A model generated the notes under the pieces. That model made no database searches and was not told the DNA's origin. It saw only the letters and a program-made list of their open reading frames with translations. Shown in pieces: positions 24,785 through 32,268 of a stretch of DNA of 64,000 bases (position 1 is the stretch's first letter; each line of letters starts with the position of its first letter). The DNA is taken from contig NZ_JADPKY010000097.1 of assembly GCF_023074185.1 (NCBI RefSeq), forward strand, positions 1 through 64,000, given 5' to 3'. Origin of the DNA: Bradyrhizobium sp. 132. Lineage in GTDB: Bacteria; Pseudomonadota; Alphaproteobacteria; Rhizobiales; Xanthobacteraceae. Made by a program: the position numbers and the translations under genes.

Positions 24785-26355
24785 ATGATCACCTTCTCTC
24801 GAGCTGTCTCTTGAGCTGTCTCTTGAGCTTTCTCTTGGGCCGTTGTCCCGGTCGCGGCAGATGCGGGTTTGCGCCAGAGGCGCGGGAGCTGCAGCACGAG
24901 CGGAAGCAGCAACAGCGTGATGCCGGCCACGATCAGGCACGTCACCAGCTTGTTGGCAAAGAAGATTCCGAGCGATCCCTTGGACATCAGCATCGACTGC
25001 CGAAACGCGTCCTCGGCCTTGTCGCCGATGACGATCGCGAGCACGAGTGGCGCCAGCGGATAGAACAGCTTCTTGAAGAGATAACCGACGATGCCAAAGC
25101 CGAGCATCATGACGACGTCGAGATAGGAGTTCGACACCGAATAGGCGCCGACGACGCAGATGATCACGATCAGCGGCGCGATGATCACGAAGGGAATCCG
25201 CATCAGGGCGGCGAAGACCGGGACGGTCAGCAGCACCAGCGCGACGGCGACGATGTTGCCGACATACATCGAGGCGATCAGGCCCCAGACAAAGTCCTTC
25301 TGGTCGACAAACAGCATCGGCCCGGGATTGAGACCCCAGATCATCAGCCCGCCCATCATGACTGCCGCGGTCGCCGAGCCGGGAATGCCGAGCGAAAGCA
25401 TCGGCAGCAGCGCGCTGGTGCCGGCGGCGTGATCTGCCGTCTCCGGCGAGATGATACCTTCGACCTCTCCGGCGCCGAAGTATTTACCACGGCGCGAGAA
25501 GCGGCGGGCGATGCCGTAGCTCATAAAGGATGCCGCGGTCGGGCCGCCCGGCGTGATCCCCATCCAGCACCCGATCGCCGCGCTGCGCAGCAATGCAACA
25601 CTATGCCGTGGCAGGCGGCCGATCGCGCGAAACACCTCGCGCCACTCGATCTTCGTGGAGACCGCGCGGGCATGAAATTCTTCCTCGACCGCGACCAGCA
25701 GCTCGCCGATGCCGAACAGGCCCATCACGGCGACGACGAAGTTCACGCCCTTGACCAACTCGTCGACGCCCATGGTGAGGCGCACGCTGCCGGAGACGGT
25801 GTCGATGCCGATCGCGGCAATGGCAAAACCGATCGCGAGCGCCACGAGGGTCTTGCTCGGCGCCGCGCCGCCCATGCCGACGAAGCTCGCGAAGGCGAGG
25901 AAATAGACCGCAAAATATTCCGCCGGCCCGAAGGCAAGCGCGACCTGCGCCACCCATGATGCGAGGAAGGTGATCAGGATGACGCCGACCAGCGCACCGA
26001 ACGCCGCCGAGCCGAAGGCGGTCGCGAGCGCCGTGGTCGGCCGGCCGTCGCGGGCCATCGGATAGCCGTCGAAGGTGGTCGCGACCGACGACGGCTCGCC
26101 CGGAATGTTGAACAGGATCGAGGTGACCGAGCCGCCGAACAGCGCGCCCCAGTACATGCTGGAGAGCAGGATGATCGCCGATACCGGCTGCATGCCGAAG
26201 GTCAGCGGCAGCAGCAGCGACACCCCATTCGGCGCACCAAGCCCTGGCAGCACGCCGACGAGAATGCCGAGCAGCACCCCGACCACCATCAGCACCAGAT
26301 GCGGCACTGTGATCGCGATGCTGAAGCCGTGAAGGAGTTCCCCAAAATTGTCCAT
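24781..26355 (-). CDS. tctA: tripartite tricarboxylate transporter large permease (TctA family)
   Basis: 524 residues with about twelve membrane segments. The TctA signature is clear: GVLPGLGAPNGVSLLLPLTFGM near 37-58 and SILFNIPGEPSS near 79, repeated as GIPGSATAAVMMGGLMIWGLNPGPMLF. It moves a carboxylated substrate into the cytoplasm using the gradient, together with TctB and the TctC binding protein. The C-terminus is extended by a repeated AQET-type tail (see repeat at 24795). Overlaps pdxA start. Confidence 0.95.
   Translation of the reverse strand: MDNFGELLHGFSIAITVPHLVLMVVGVLLGILVGVLPGLGAPNGVSLLLPLTFGMQPVSAIILLSSMYWGALFGGSVTSILFNIPGEPSSVATTFDGYPMARDGRPTTALATAFGSAAFGALVGVILITFLASWVAQVALAFGPAEYFAVYFLAFASFVGMGGAAPSKTLVALAIGFAIAAIGIDTVSGSVRLTMGVDELVKGVNFVVAVMGLFGIGELLVAVEEEFHARAVSTKIEWREVFRAIGRLPRHSVALLRSAAIGCWMGITPGGPTAASFMSYGIARRFSRRGKYFGAGEVEGIISPETADHAAGTSALLPMLSLGIPGSATAAVMMGGLMIWGLNPGPMLFVDQKDFVWGLIASMYVGNIVAVALVLLTVPVFAALMRIPFVIIAPLIVIICVVGAYSVSNSYLDVVMMLGFGIVGYLFKKLFYPLAPLVLAIVIGDKAEDAFRQSMLMSKGSLGIFFANKLVTCLIVAGITLLLLPLVLQLPRLWRKPASAATGTTAQEKAQETAQETAREKVII
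24795..24842 (-). repeat. 12-bp tandem repeat, four copies, in the tctA 3' end
   Basis: Four 12-base units (plus strand TCTCTTGAGCTG, with small changes) encode AQEK, AQET, AQET and AREK at the cytoplasmic C-terminus of TctA. The copies are near-perfect, so the copy number is likely to vary between strains without a frame change. Confidence 0.85.
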
Positions 26356-26366
26356 CGGCCTCTCCG

Positions 26367-26849
26367 TCAGAAGCCAAGCGCCGCGGCGAGCGCGCCGTGC
26401 GGCAAGCTCACTTGGAACATGCGCTCGAACACGGCATAGAGCGCGAGCGCCGTTGCCGCAGCCATGGCCAGAGCACGCGGCACGGATTGGTACTTGGGGA
26501 TCGCAAGCACTGCGAAGACATAGAGCGACGAGGCGACATACATCCCGGCCAAGGGGATTGCGGCGACGAAAATCGCGGCCGGCACGAACAGGCCGGCAAG
26601 CCGGCGCAGCTCGATCGGCGTGATTGCGATGGGAACATTTGCGAGCGCCGTGGCCGGCAGAACGCCTCGCACCAGATTGTAAAGGCTTCCGAGCACGATG
26701 ATGATTCCGGTCAGGAACGGGAACGTCCCGGCATCCACGCCCGCGCTGGACCAGCCGATGCCGTTGTCGAGGCTGGAGACAACGACGGCCACACCAAAGC
26801 TGCCGGTGAGGATGGCGGTCGCAAGTTCAAGCGCACGGCGTGAGATCAT
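26367..26849 (-). CDS. tctB: tripartite tricarboxylate transporter small subunit (TctB family)
   Basis: 160 residues with four membrane segments (ATAILTGSFGVAVVVSS, FPFLTGIIIVLGSLYNLV, LFVPAAIFVAAIPLAGMYVASSLYVFAVL, AMAAATALALYAVF). Weakly conserved, but its place between tctA and tctC settles the family. Ends 11 bases before tctA. Start ATG 26849. It completes the membrane part of the carboxylate transporter. Confidence 0.88.
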   Translation of the reverse strand: MISRRALELATAILTGSFGVAVVVSSLDNGIGWSSAGVDAGTFPFLTGIIIVLGSLYNLVRGVLPATALANVPIAITPIELRRLAGLFVPAAIFVAAIPLAGMYVASSLYVFAVLAIPKYQSVPRALAMAAATALALYAVFERMFQVSLPHGALAAALGF

Positions 26850-26902
26850 CGAGGGCTCCGGTCCGTCACGAGATGTCAGAACGTCATTGCGGTGTCACCG
26901 CC

Positions 26903-27895
26903 TTACTTGACCAACCAGCCCTGCTCGCCCGCAACCAGCCTGACGCGCTCAAGGTCCTCCTTGATGAAATTGTCGAACTCGGTGCCGGTCAGGAACGTGT
27001 CGATCTGGGAGCTCTTCTCAATGTAGTCCTTCCAATCCGGCGTCGCCTGCACCTTCTTCATCAAGTCGATATAGAACGCGGCCTGGTCCGGAGTGACCTT
27101 GCCAGGCAACCACACCGTCCGCGGCTGCTCATATTGCTTGATGTCGAGGCCCTGTTCGACACAGGTCGGAACGTCGCCCCAGCCTTCGGTCGCGGTGATC
27201 TTGGCGCCCTGCGGCAGTCGCTTCGGACTGAAAACGCAAAGCGGGCGCTGCGTTCCACCGCGCCATTGCCCGAGGCTCTCGCTGGGATTGTTGACGTGGG
27301 AGTCGAGGTGTCCGCCGGCGAGCTGCACGGCAGCTTCGGCGCCGCTCTTGAACGGAATGTAGGTCATCTTGACATGACCTGCCTTCTCGATCATGCGGGT
27401 CAGCACCTCGTCGGTATCCTTCGACTGAGCGCCGCCCATCTTGAATTCGCCCGATGCGGCCGCCTTCAGATAATCGCCCGCCGTCTTGAAAGGCGAGTCC
27501 TGCTTGACCCAGAGCAGGAACTCGTCCTGCGCCATCGCTGCGATCGGGGTGAGATCGGTGTAGTTGAAGGCGACCTTGGAGACGAGCGGCTGCTGCCAGG
27601 CATTCGACGTGCCGAAGATCACCTTGTAGGGATCGCCGGCGGACGCCTTGCCGTAGACATAGCCTTCCGCGCCGCTGCCGCCGCCCTTGTTGACGACGAC
27701 GACCGGCTGCTCCGTCAGCTTGTGCTTGGTGATGATGTTCTGCACGGCGCGCGCGAGGTTGTCGGTGCCGCCGCCGGGCCCGGCGGTCGCCACGAACTCG
27801 ATCGGTTTTTGCGGCTGCCAGGCCGAGAGCGCCGGCATCGTGCCGGCGAGCAGGATTGCGGCTGCGGAGAGCAGAAATGTTGACGTCCGACCCAT
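26903..27895 (-). CDS. tctC: tripartite tricarboxylate transporter substrate-binding protein (Bug/TctC family)
   Basis: 330 residues. Signal peptide 1-24 (ending PALSA). The mature protein has the Bug features KPIEFVATAGPGGGTDNLAR at the start, PVVVVNKGGGSGAEG and later PLCVFSPKRLPQGAKI. It captures the substrate in the periplasm and hands it to TctAB. The carboxylate is unknown; a CoA-thioester pathway follows in the same operon. ATG 27895. Confidence 0.93.
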   Translation of the reverse strand: MGRTSTFLLSAAAILLAGTMPALSAWQPQKPIEFVATAGPGGGTDNLARAVQNIITKHKLTEQPVVVVNKGGGSGAEGYVYGKASAGDPYKVIFGTSNAWQQPLVSKVAFNYTDLTPIAAMAQDEFLLWVKQDSPFKTAGDYLKAAASGEFKMGGAQSKDTDEVLTRMIEKAGHVKMTYIPFKSGAEAAVQLAGGHLDSHVNNPSESLGQWRGGTQRPLCVFSPKRLPQGAKITATEGWGDVPTCVEQGLDIKQYEQPRTVWLPGKVTPDQAAFYIDLMKKVQATPDWKDYIEKSSQIDTFLTGTEFDNFIKEDLERVRLVAGEQGWLVK

Positions 27896-27946
27896 GATGT
27901 CCTCCAGCTGATTTTTGTCTTTTGTTCTTGTCGTTTTGACGTTCCG

Positions 27947-29206
27947 TCAGGCGACGCGTTCCTCGCGTCTTCCTGCTGCCAGGACGATTGCGCCTTCTTG
28001 TTCGAGCGCTTCGATCTGCTTCTGGTCGAACCCGTGCTCGGCCAGCACCTCGCGCGTATGCTCGCCGTAGACCGGCGCGCCCGTACGCACTTTGCCTGGG
28101 GTCTCCGAAAACTTGACCGGAAGACCGATCGTCTTCACCGGACCGAGCGTGGAGTGCTCGACCTCGACGACCATCTCGCGCGCCAGCGTCTGCGGATCGC
28201 TGAGCGCCTCCAGCATGTCGTGCACGGGTCCGCACGGAACACCCTTCTCGTCCAGCGCCGCGAGCCAGTGCGCCCGGGTCTGGGTGCGGAAGCGCTCGCT
28301 CAGGACGGCTTCGAGCTCCTTCAAATGCGCCATCCGGTCGGCCCCGGTGACGAAGCGCGGATCGGCGGCGAGTTCGCTCGCGCCGAGGGCCTCCAGCATC
28401 AACAGCCAGTGCTTCTTGTTGGCGCCGCCGACCACGAGCCAGCCGTCCGAGGCCTCGAACGCCTGATACGGCGCGTTGAGCGGATGAGCAGAGCCCATCG
28501 CGCGCGGCGCGGTGCCCGCGGCCAGCGCAATGGTCGATTGCCAATAGGTCTGCACCAGCGCGGCCTCATAGAGCGAGGTCTCGACCCACTGCCCTTCGCC
28601 GGTCTTGAGGCGGTGCGTATACGCCGCGAGGATTCCCATGCTCGCGAGCAGTCCGGCGGTGATGTCGGACAGCGGCGGACCGCACTTCACGGGCGGACCG
28701 TCGGGACGTTCGCCGGTAAAGCTCATGATGCCACTCATGGCCTGGGCGACCAGATCGAAGCCGCGGCGGTGCTTGTAAGGACCGGTACGGCCGAAGCCCG
28801 ACAGCGAGCAATAGATCAGCGTCGGGAATTTTTCGTGCAGCGCCTCGTATCCGAAGCCGAGGCGCTCCATCGCGCCGGGCGCAAAGTTCTCGACCAGCAC
28901 GTCGGCGTCCGCAATCAGCCGTCGCAGCACCGCTTTGCCGCCGTCGGTCTTGAGGTCCAGCACGATGCCGCGCTTGTTGCGGTTCATCATCAGGAAGGAG
29001 GCCGCCTCATCGCCGATCTTCGGCGGCACCGAATGGCGGGTGTCGTCGCCATTCGGCGATTTCTCGATCTTGATGACGTCGGCGCCCATGTCGGCCAGCA
29101 TCAGGGTGCAGGTCGGCCCGGCCATGACATGGGTGAGATCGATGACCTTGAGGCCGGCAAGCGGCCCCGAACGGCGGGAGATTGATTGCGATCGATCGCT
29201 TTGCAT
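27947..29206 (-). CDS. CaiB/BaiF family (class III) CoA-transferase
   Basis: 419 residues. The N-terminus LAGLKVIDLTHVMAGPTCTLMLADMGADVIKIEKS and the CoA-binding region NRNKRGIVLDLK are classical. The likely catalytic Asp is D181 in GPPLSDITAG. It transfers CoA between a donor and a carboxylic acid, presumably the acid imported by the adjacent TctABC system. ATG 29206. Nine bases from the crotonase gene upstream; same operon. Confidence 0.93.
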   Translation of the reverse strand: MQSDRSQSISRRSGPLAGLKVIDLTHVMAGPTCTLMLADMGADVIKIEKSPNGDDTRHSVPPKIGDEAASFLMMNRNKRGIVLDLKTDGGKAVLRRLIADADVLVENFAPGAMERLGFGYEALHEKFPTLIYCSLSGFGRTGPYKHRRGFDLVAQAMSGIMSFTGERPDGPPVKCGPPLSDITAGLLASMGILAAYTHRLKTGEGQWVETSLYEAALVQTYWQSTIALAAGTAPRAMGSAHPLNAPYQAFEASDGWLVVGGANKKHWLLMLEALGASELAADPRFVTGADRMAHLKELEAVLSERFRTQTRAHWLAALDEKGVPCGPVHDMLEALSDPQTLAREMVVEVEHSTLGPVKTIGLPVKFSETPGKVRTGAPVYGEHTREVLAEHGFDQKQIEALEQEGAIVLAAGRREERVA

Positions 29207-29215
29207 CGGCCCGTC

Positions 29216-30010
29216 CTATTGGCCGCGCCATTGCGGCGCGCGCTTGGTGAGGAAAGCATCGAGCCCTTCGCGAAAATCCTGGCTCGTGTAGCACATCAGG
29301 ATGAGGTCTTCGCCCTCGTCCCGCGTCAGCCGCCTTTGCAGGCGCGCCACGGCCTGCTTGGTCGCATTCAGCGTCAGCGGCGCATGACTGGCGACGAGCC
29401 GCGCGACCTCGTCGGCACGCCGGTCGAGCGCGGCAAGATCCTCGACGACCTCGCCGAGCAGCCCGACGCTGGCGGCCTCCGTGGCGTCAACGAGGCGCGC
29501 GGTGAAGATCAGGTCCTTGACGCGCGCGGCGCCGATCAGCGACGTGAGACGGCTGACATTGGACATCGACAGGCAATTGCCCAGTGTCCGGGCGATGGGA
29601 AAGCCGATTTTCGCGCTTCTGGTGCCGATGCGAAGGTCACAGGCCGCCGCAATGCCCGCACCGCCGCCGGTGCAGAACCCGTTGATCGCCGCGATCGTCG
29701 GCACCCGGCACGCCTCGAGCGTGGTCAGCACCCGATCGATACGGTTCTCGTAGTCGATCGCGTCCTGCGACGACTTGAACTCGCGGAACTGATTGATGTC
29801 GGTGCCCGAGGCAAACGCCTTGTCGCCGGCCCCGCGCAGCACCAGCACCTTGATCGCATGATCGTCATTGACCTCTTCGCAGATCGCGGCGAGCCGCTCG
29901 TACATCGCGAAGGTGAAGGCGTTGCGCGCCTGCGGGCGGTTGAAAGTGATCCGCCCGATGCCGTCCTGGCGCTCGAAAACGAGGTCTTCCGCCTCGACCT
30001 GCTGGTCCAT
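29216..30010 (-). CDS. crotonase-superfamily protein lacking the hydratase glutamates
   Basis: 264 residues with the enoyl-CoA hydratase fold (LNRPxARNAFT-like start, INGFCTGGGAGIAAACDLRIG). The two catalytic Glu of enoyl-CoA hydratase (E144 and E164 in rat) align with Gly119 and Ile139 here, so simple hydration is unlikely. It may be an isomerase, dehalogenase, hydrolase or binding protein. First gene of the operon, ATG 30010, divergent from the GntR regulator. Confidence 0.85.
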   Translation of the reverse strand: MDQQVEAEDLVFERQDGIGRITFNRPQARNAFTFAMYERLAAICEEVNDDHAIKVLVLRGAGDKAFASGTDINQFREFKSSQDAIDYENRIDRVLTTLEACRVPTIAAINGFCTGGGAGIAAACDLRIGTRSAKIGFPIARTLGNCLSMSNVSRLTSLIGAARVKDLIFTARLVDATEAASVGLLGEVVEDLAALDRRADEVARLVASHAPLTLNATKQAVARLQRRLTRDEGEDLILMCYTSQDFREGLDAFLTKRAPQWRGQ

Positions 30011-30038
30011 TTCCTCATGTCCTTCTGTTTTTTACATT

Positions 30039-30112
30039 TTTGAATGCAAAATTATCGCTTTTCAAGCTAAAACTTGCAATACTGCGCATGTATCTTCGAT
30101 TTTGCATTCAAA
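30039..30112. promoter_or_regulatory. inverted-repeat operator between the GntR regulator and its operon
   Basis: TTTGAATGCAAAAT (30039-30052) and ATTTTGCATTCAAA (30099-30112) are perfect reverse complements, 46 bases apart. Each arm has a near-palindromic core TTG-AATG-CAA and may itself bind a GntR dimer. One arm lies 29 bases before the operon's ATG (30010); the other ends at an in-frame ATG of the regulator. Binding could repress both directions and loop the DNA. Confidence 0.7.
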
Positions 30113-30126
30113 TGGACCTGAGACCC

Positions 30127-30792
30127 ATGCTTCATGAGGACGTCGTCGGCCGTATCCGCGCCATCCTGCTCGACGGCGAAATCCCGCCGGGTGCGCGGAT
30201 TCCCGAGCGCGAGCTGTGCGAGCGGCTCGAGATTTCGCGCACACCGCTGCGCGAGGCGCTCAAGGTGCTCGCAGCCGAAGGGCTCGTGCAGCTCCTGCCC
30301 CATCGCGGCTCGCGCGCCGCGAAACTGACCGACAAGGACATGCGCGACCTGTTCGAGGTCTGCCAGGGTCTCGAGGCGCTCGCCGGCGAGCTCGCCTGCG
30401 AACGCATCACCGATGCCGAAATCGACGCGATCGCCGCCGCGCACGCGGACATGGTGCGGCATTATCGCGAGGGCGATTTGATCCAGTACTATCGCGGCAA
30501 CCGCGCCATTCACGAAGGCATCGTCGCAGCGGCCGGAAACCCAGTGCTTGCGGGGCTGTATACGTCCGTGACCGCGCGCATCCGCCGCGCGCGCTATGTC
30601 ACGCCGATGACGCCGCAGCGCTGGGCATTTGCCGTCAGCGAGCACGAGGCGATCCTGAACGCGCTGCAGCGGCGCGATGGCGCCGGCCTCTCGCACATCC
30701 TGCGTGCGCATCTGCGCCACAAGCGCGAAGAGGTCTTGCAGGCGGGCTTTGCAGAGACGGAAGGCAATGACCTCACGCTGAGAATTGCGTAA
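30127..30792 (+). CDS. GntR family regulator, FCD/FadR type
   Basis: 221 residues from ATG 30127 (MLHEDVVGRIRAIL). The N-terminal winged HTH is LCERLEISRTPLREALKVLAAEGLVQLLPHRGSRAAKL. The C-terminal FCD effector domain has the metal/ligand residues in MVRHYREGDLIQYYRGNRAIHEGIV and HEAILNALQRRD. ATG 30112 and TTG 30040 are in-frame alternatives; 30127 is chosen because it fits the family start, although the ribosome site is weak. It probably represses the divergent crotonase/CoA-transferase/TctCBA/pdxA operon, with its substrate or CoA ester as inducer. Confidence 0.9.
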   Translation: MLHEDVVGRIRAILLDGEIPPGARIPERELCERLEISRTPLREALKVLAAEGLVQLLPHRGSRAAKLTDKDMRDLFEVCQGLEALAGELACERITDAEIDAIAAAHADMVRHYREGDLIQYYRGNRAIHEGIVAAAGNPVLAGLYTSVTARIRRARYVTPMTPQRWAFAVSEHEAILNALQRRDGAGLSHILRAHLRHKREEVLQAGFAETEGNDLTLRIA

Positions 30793-31101
30793 GACAGCGT
30801 TCGCGACCTAAAAAAATCTTACCGTCCCATCGCATCGCGTGGTTAGACGACATAATCGCGACACAATCATTGATTGCATTGCGGCAGGCTTGACCGGATC
30901 GTGCTGACGACAAAAGTCAGCAACGAACGTCTTTTGTCGCGCGCCGGAATTGCACCGCCAACTGCGACAAGCCGCGATCATCCGCAGACCAATTCCACTT
31001 GCTAGCGTGTCTGAACCGGCGCAGCATCTCACCGCTGGCTTCAGGCCGACTTAACGCGCGACAAATTCGCGCAGCTCAAAAGAATAAAGTGGAGGAAACG
31101 A
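30793..31101. other. intergenic region with two overlapping hairpins
   Basis: 309 bases before the metallo-hydrolase. Two mutually exclusive stems share bases: TGCTGAC (30902-30908) with GTCAGCA (30916-30922), and CGACAAAAG (30908-30916) with CTTTTGTCG (30931-30939). It could be a regulator site or an RNA switch. No ORF is credible here. Confidence 0.6.
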
Positions 31102-32073
31102 ATGACACTCAATGTCTCACGTCGATCCCTGCTGTCGCTTGGCGCCGGACTTGGTGCCAGCGCCATGTTCGGCAGCAGCGCGATGGCGCGCGCTCCCAAG
31201 CTCGGCACGCAAACGCCCTACTGGCACCGCTTCGTGCTCGGCGACGCAGAAGTCACCGTCGTCTCCGACGGACCGCTGCCGCTCGGCGATCCCTCCGGCA
31301 CCTTCACCGGCGTTTCCAAGGAAGAGGTGAAGAAGATGCTGTCCGACAATTTCCTGTCGCCGGACAATGTCGTGCTGGAGCAGAACTCGCCGATCGTGAA
31401 CACGGGCGACAAGCTCATCCTGTTCGATACCGGCATGGGCTCATCCAAGATGTTCGGCGCCACCACCGGCCGGCAGCAGAAGAGCATGACCGAGGCCGGT
31501 ATCAAGCCTGGTGACATCGATGCGGTGGTCTGCTCGCATGCCCATATCGACCACATCGGCGGCATCGTGGACGACGGCGGCAAGCCGCTGTTTCCGAACG
31601 CGCAGATCTACATTTCGCAGACCGATTTCGACTTCTGGACCGACGAAAGCAAGCTGGGGAGTCCGGTCAAGGACTTCGTCGTTCACGCCCGCAAGAACCT
31701 GCTGCCGGTCCGTGACCGCATCGTCTTCTTCAAGGACGGCCAGGAATTCCTGCCCGGCATACAGGCGATCGCAGCGCCCGGTCACACCGTCGGCCACACC
31801 ATCTTCATGGTCTCGTCGGCCGGCAAGTCCTTCGCCTTCCTCGGCGATCTCTCACATCATCCCGTGCTGCTGCTCGAGCGTCCCCGGATGGAATTCTCCT
31901 ACGACACCGACCCGAAGCAGGCGGCCGAGTCGCGCGTGAAACTGCTGACCATGCTTGCGGCGAACAAGACGCCTGTGATGTCCTATCACTTCGCCTGGCC
32001 CGGCTACGGCCATGTCGGCAAGGTCGGTGAAGGCTTCCACTATTATCCCGAACCGATGCAGATGACGTTGTAG
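31102..32073 (+). CDS. Tat-exported MBL-fold metallo-hydrolase
   Basis: 323 residues. The N-terminus SRRSLLSLGAGLGASAMF is a twin-arginine signal, so it is folded before export. The zinc motif is HAHIDHIGG near 150, with GHTVGHT (second His), GDLSHH and a C-terminal His in YHFAWPGYGH. The family hydrolyses lactones or phosphodiesters; a quorum-quenching lactonase or sulfatase-like role is possible but not shown. ATG 31102 after GTGGAGGAAACG. Confidence 0.9.
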   Translation: MTLNVSRRSLLSLGAGLGASAMFGSSAMARAPKLGTQTPYWHRFVLGDAEVTVVSDGPLPLGDPSGTFTGVSKEEVKKMLSDNFLSPDNVVLEQNSPIVNTGDKLILFDTGMGSSKMFGATTGRQQKSMTEAGIKPGDIDAVVCSHAHIDHIGGIVDDGGKPLFPNAQIYISQTDFDFWTDESKLGSPVKDFVVHARKNLLPVRDRIVFFKDGQEFLPGIQAIAAPGHTVGHTIFMVSSAGKSFAFLGDLSHHPVLLLERPRMEFSYDTDPKQAAESRVKLLTMLAANKTPVMSYHFAWPGYGHVGKVGEGFHYYPEPMQMTL

Positions 32074-32230
32074 ATCGTCGGATCAGGTCCGGGTGGCGCA
32101 CGCGCCGCCCGGACCATCCGAACGATCACTGCCGTCCGGCCGACCGGCAAAGAACTGCAATTCGTGAGGCCTCCGGCGGCGTTGGCAAACGGGCATTTTG
32201 GGGCTGTTGAACTACACTTACTAGATGCAA

Positions 32231-32246
32231 GTGAAACTAATTTCAC
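32231..32246. promoter_or_regulatory. palindrome upstream of the haem peroxidase
   Basis: GTGAAA-CTAA-TTTCAC is a perfect 6-base inverted repeat around a 4-base centre, 22 bases before the peroxidase start. Its size suits a TetR- or MarR-like dimer, but no such regulator is adjacent. A hairpin in the mRNA 5' end is the alternative reading. Confidence 0.5.
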
Positions 32247-32268
32247 GCGGTTGTGTTTGGGAGCGTCA

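Noticed and set aside
24775..25959. A 394-codon plus-strand frame opposite tctA
   Set aside because: Hydrophilic, low-complexity translation (DDHDQRRDD type) expected from the reverse complement of a membrane protein.
27129..28544. A 471-codon minus-strand frame across tctC and the CoA-transferase
   Set aside because: It is a +1/-1 frame shadow of two genes with clear families and has Arg/Gly-rich noise.
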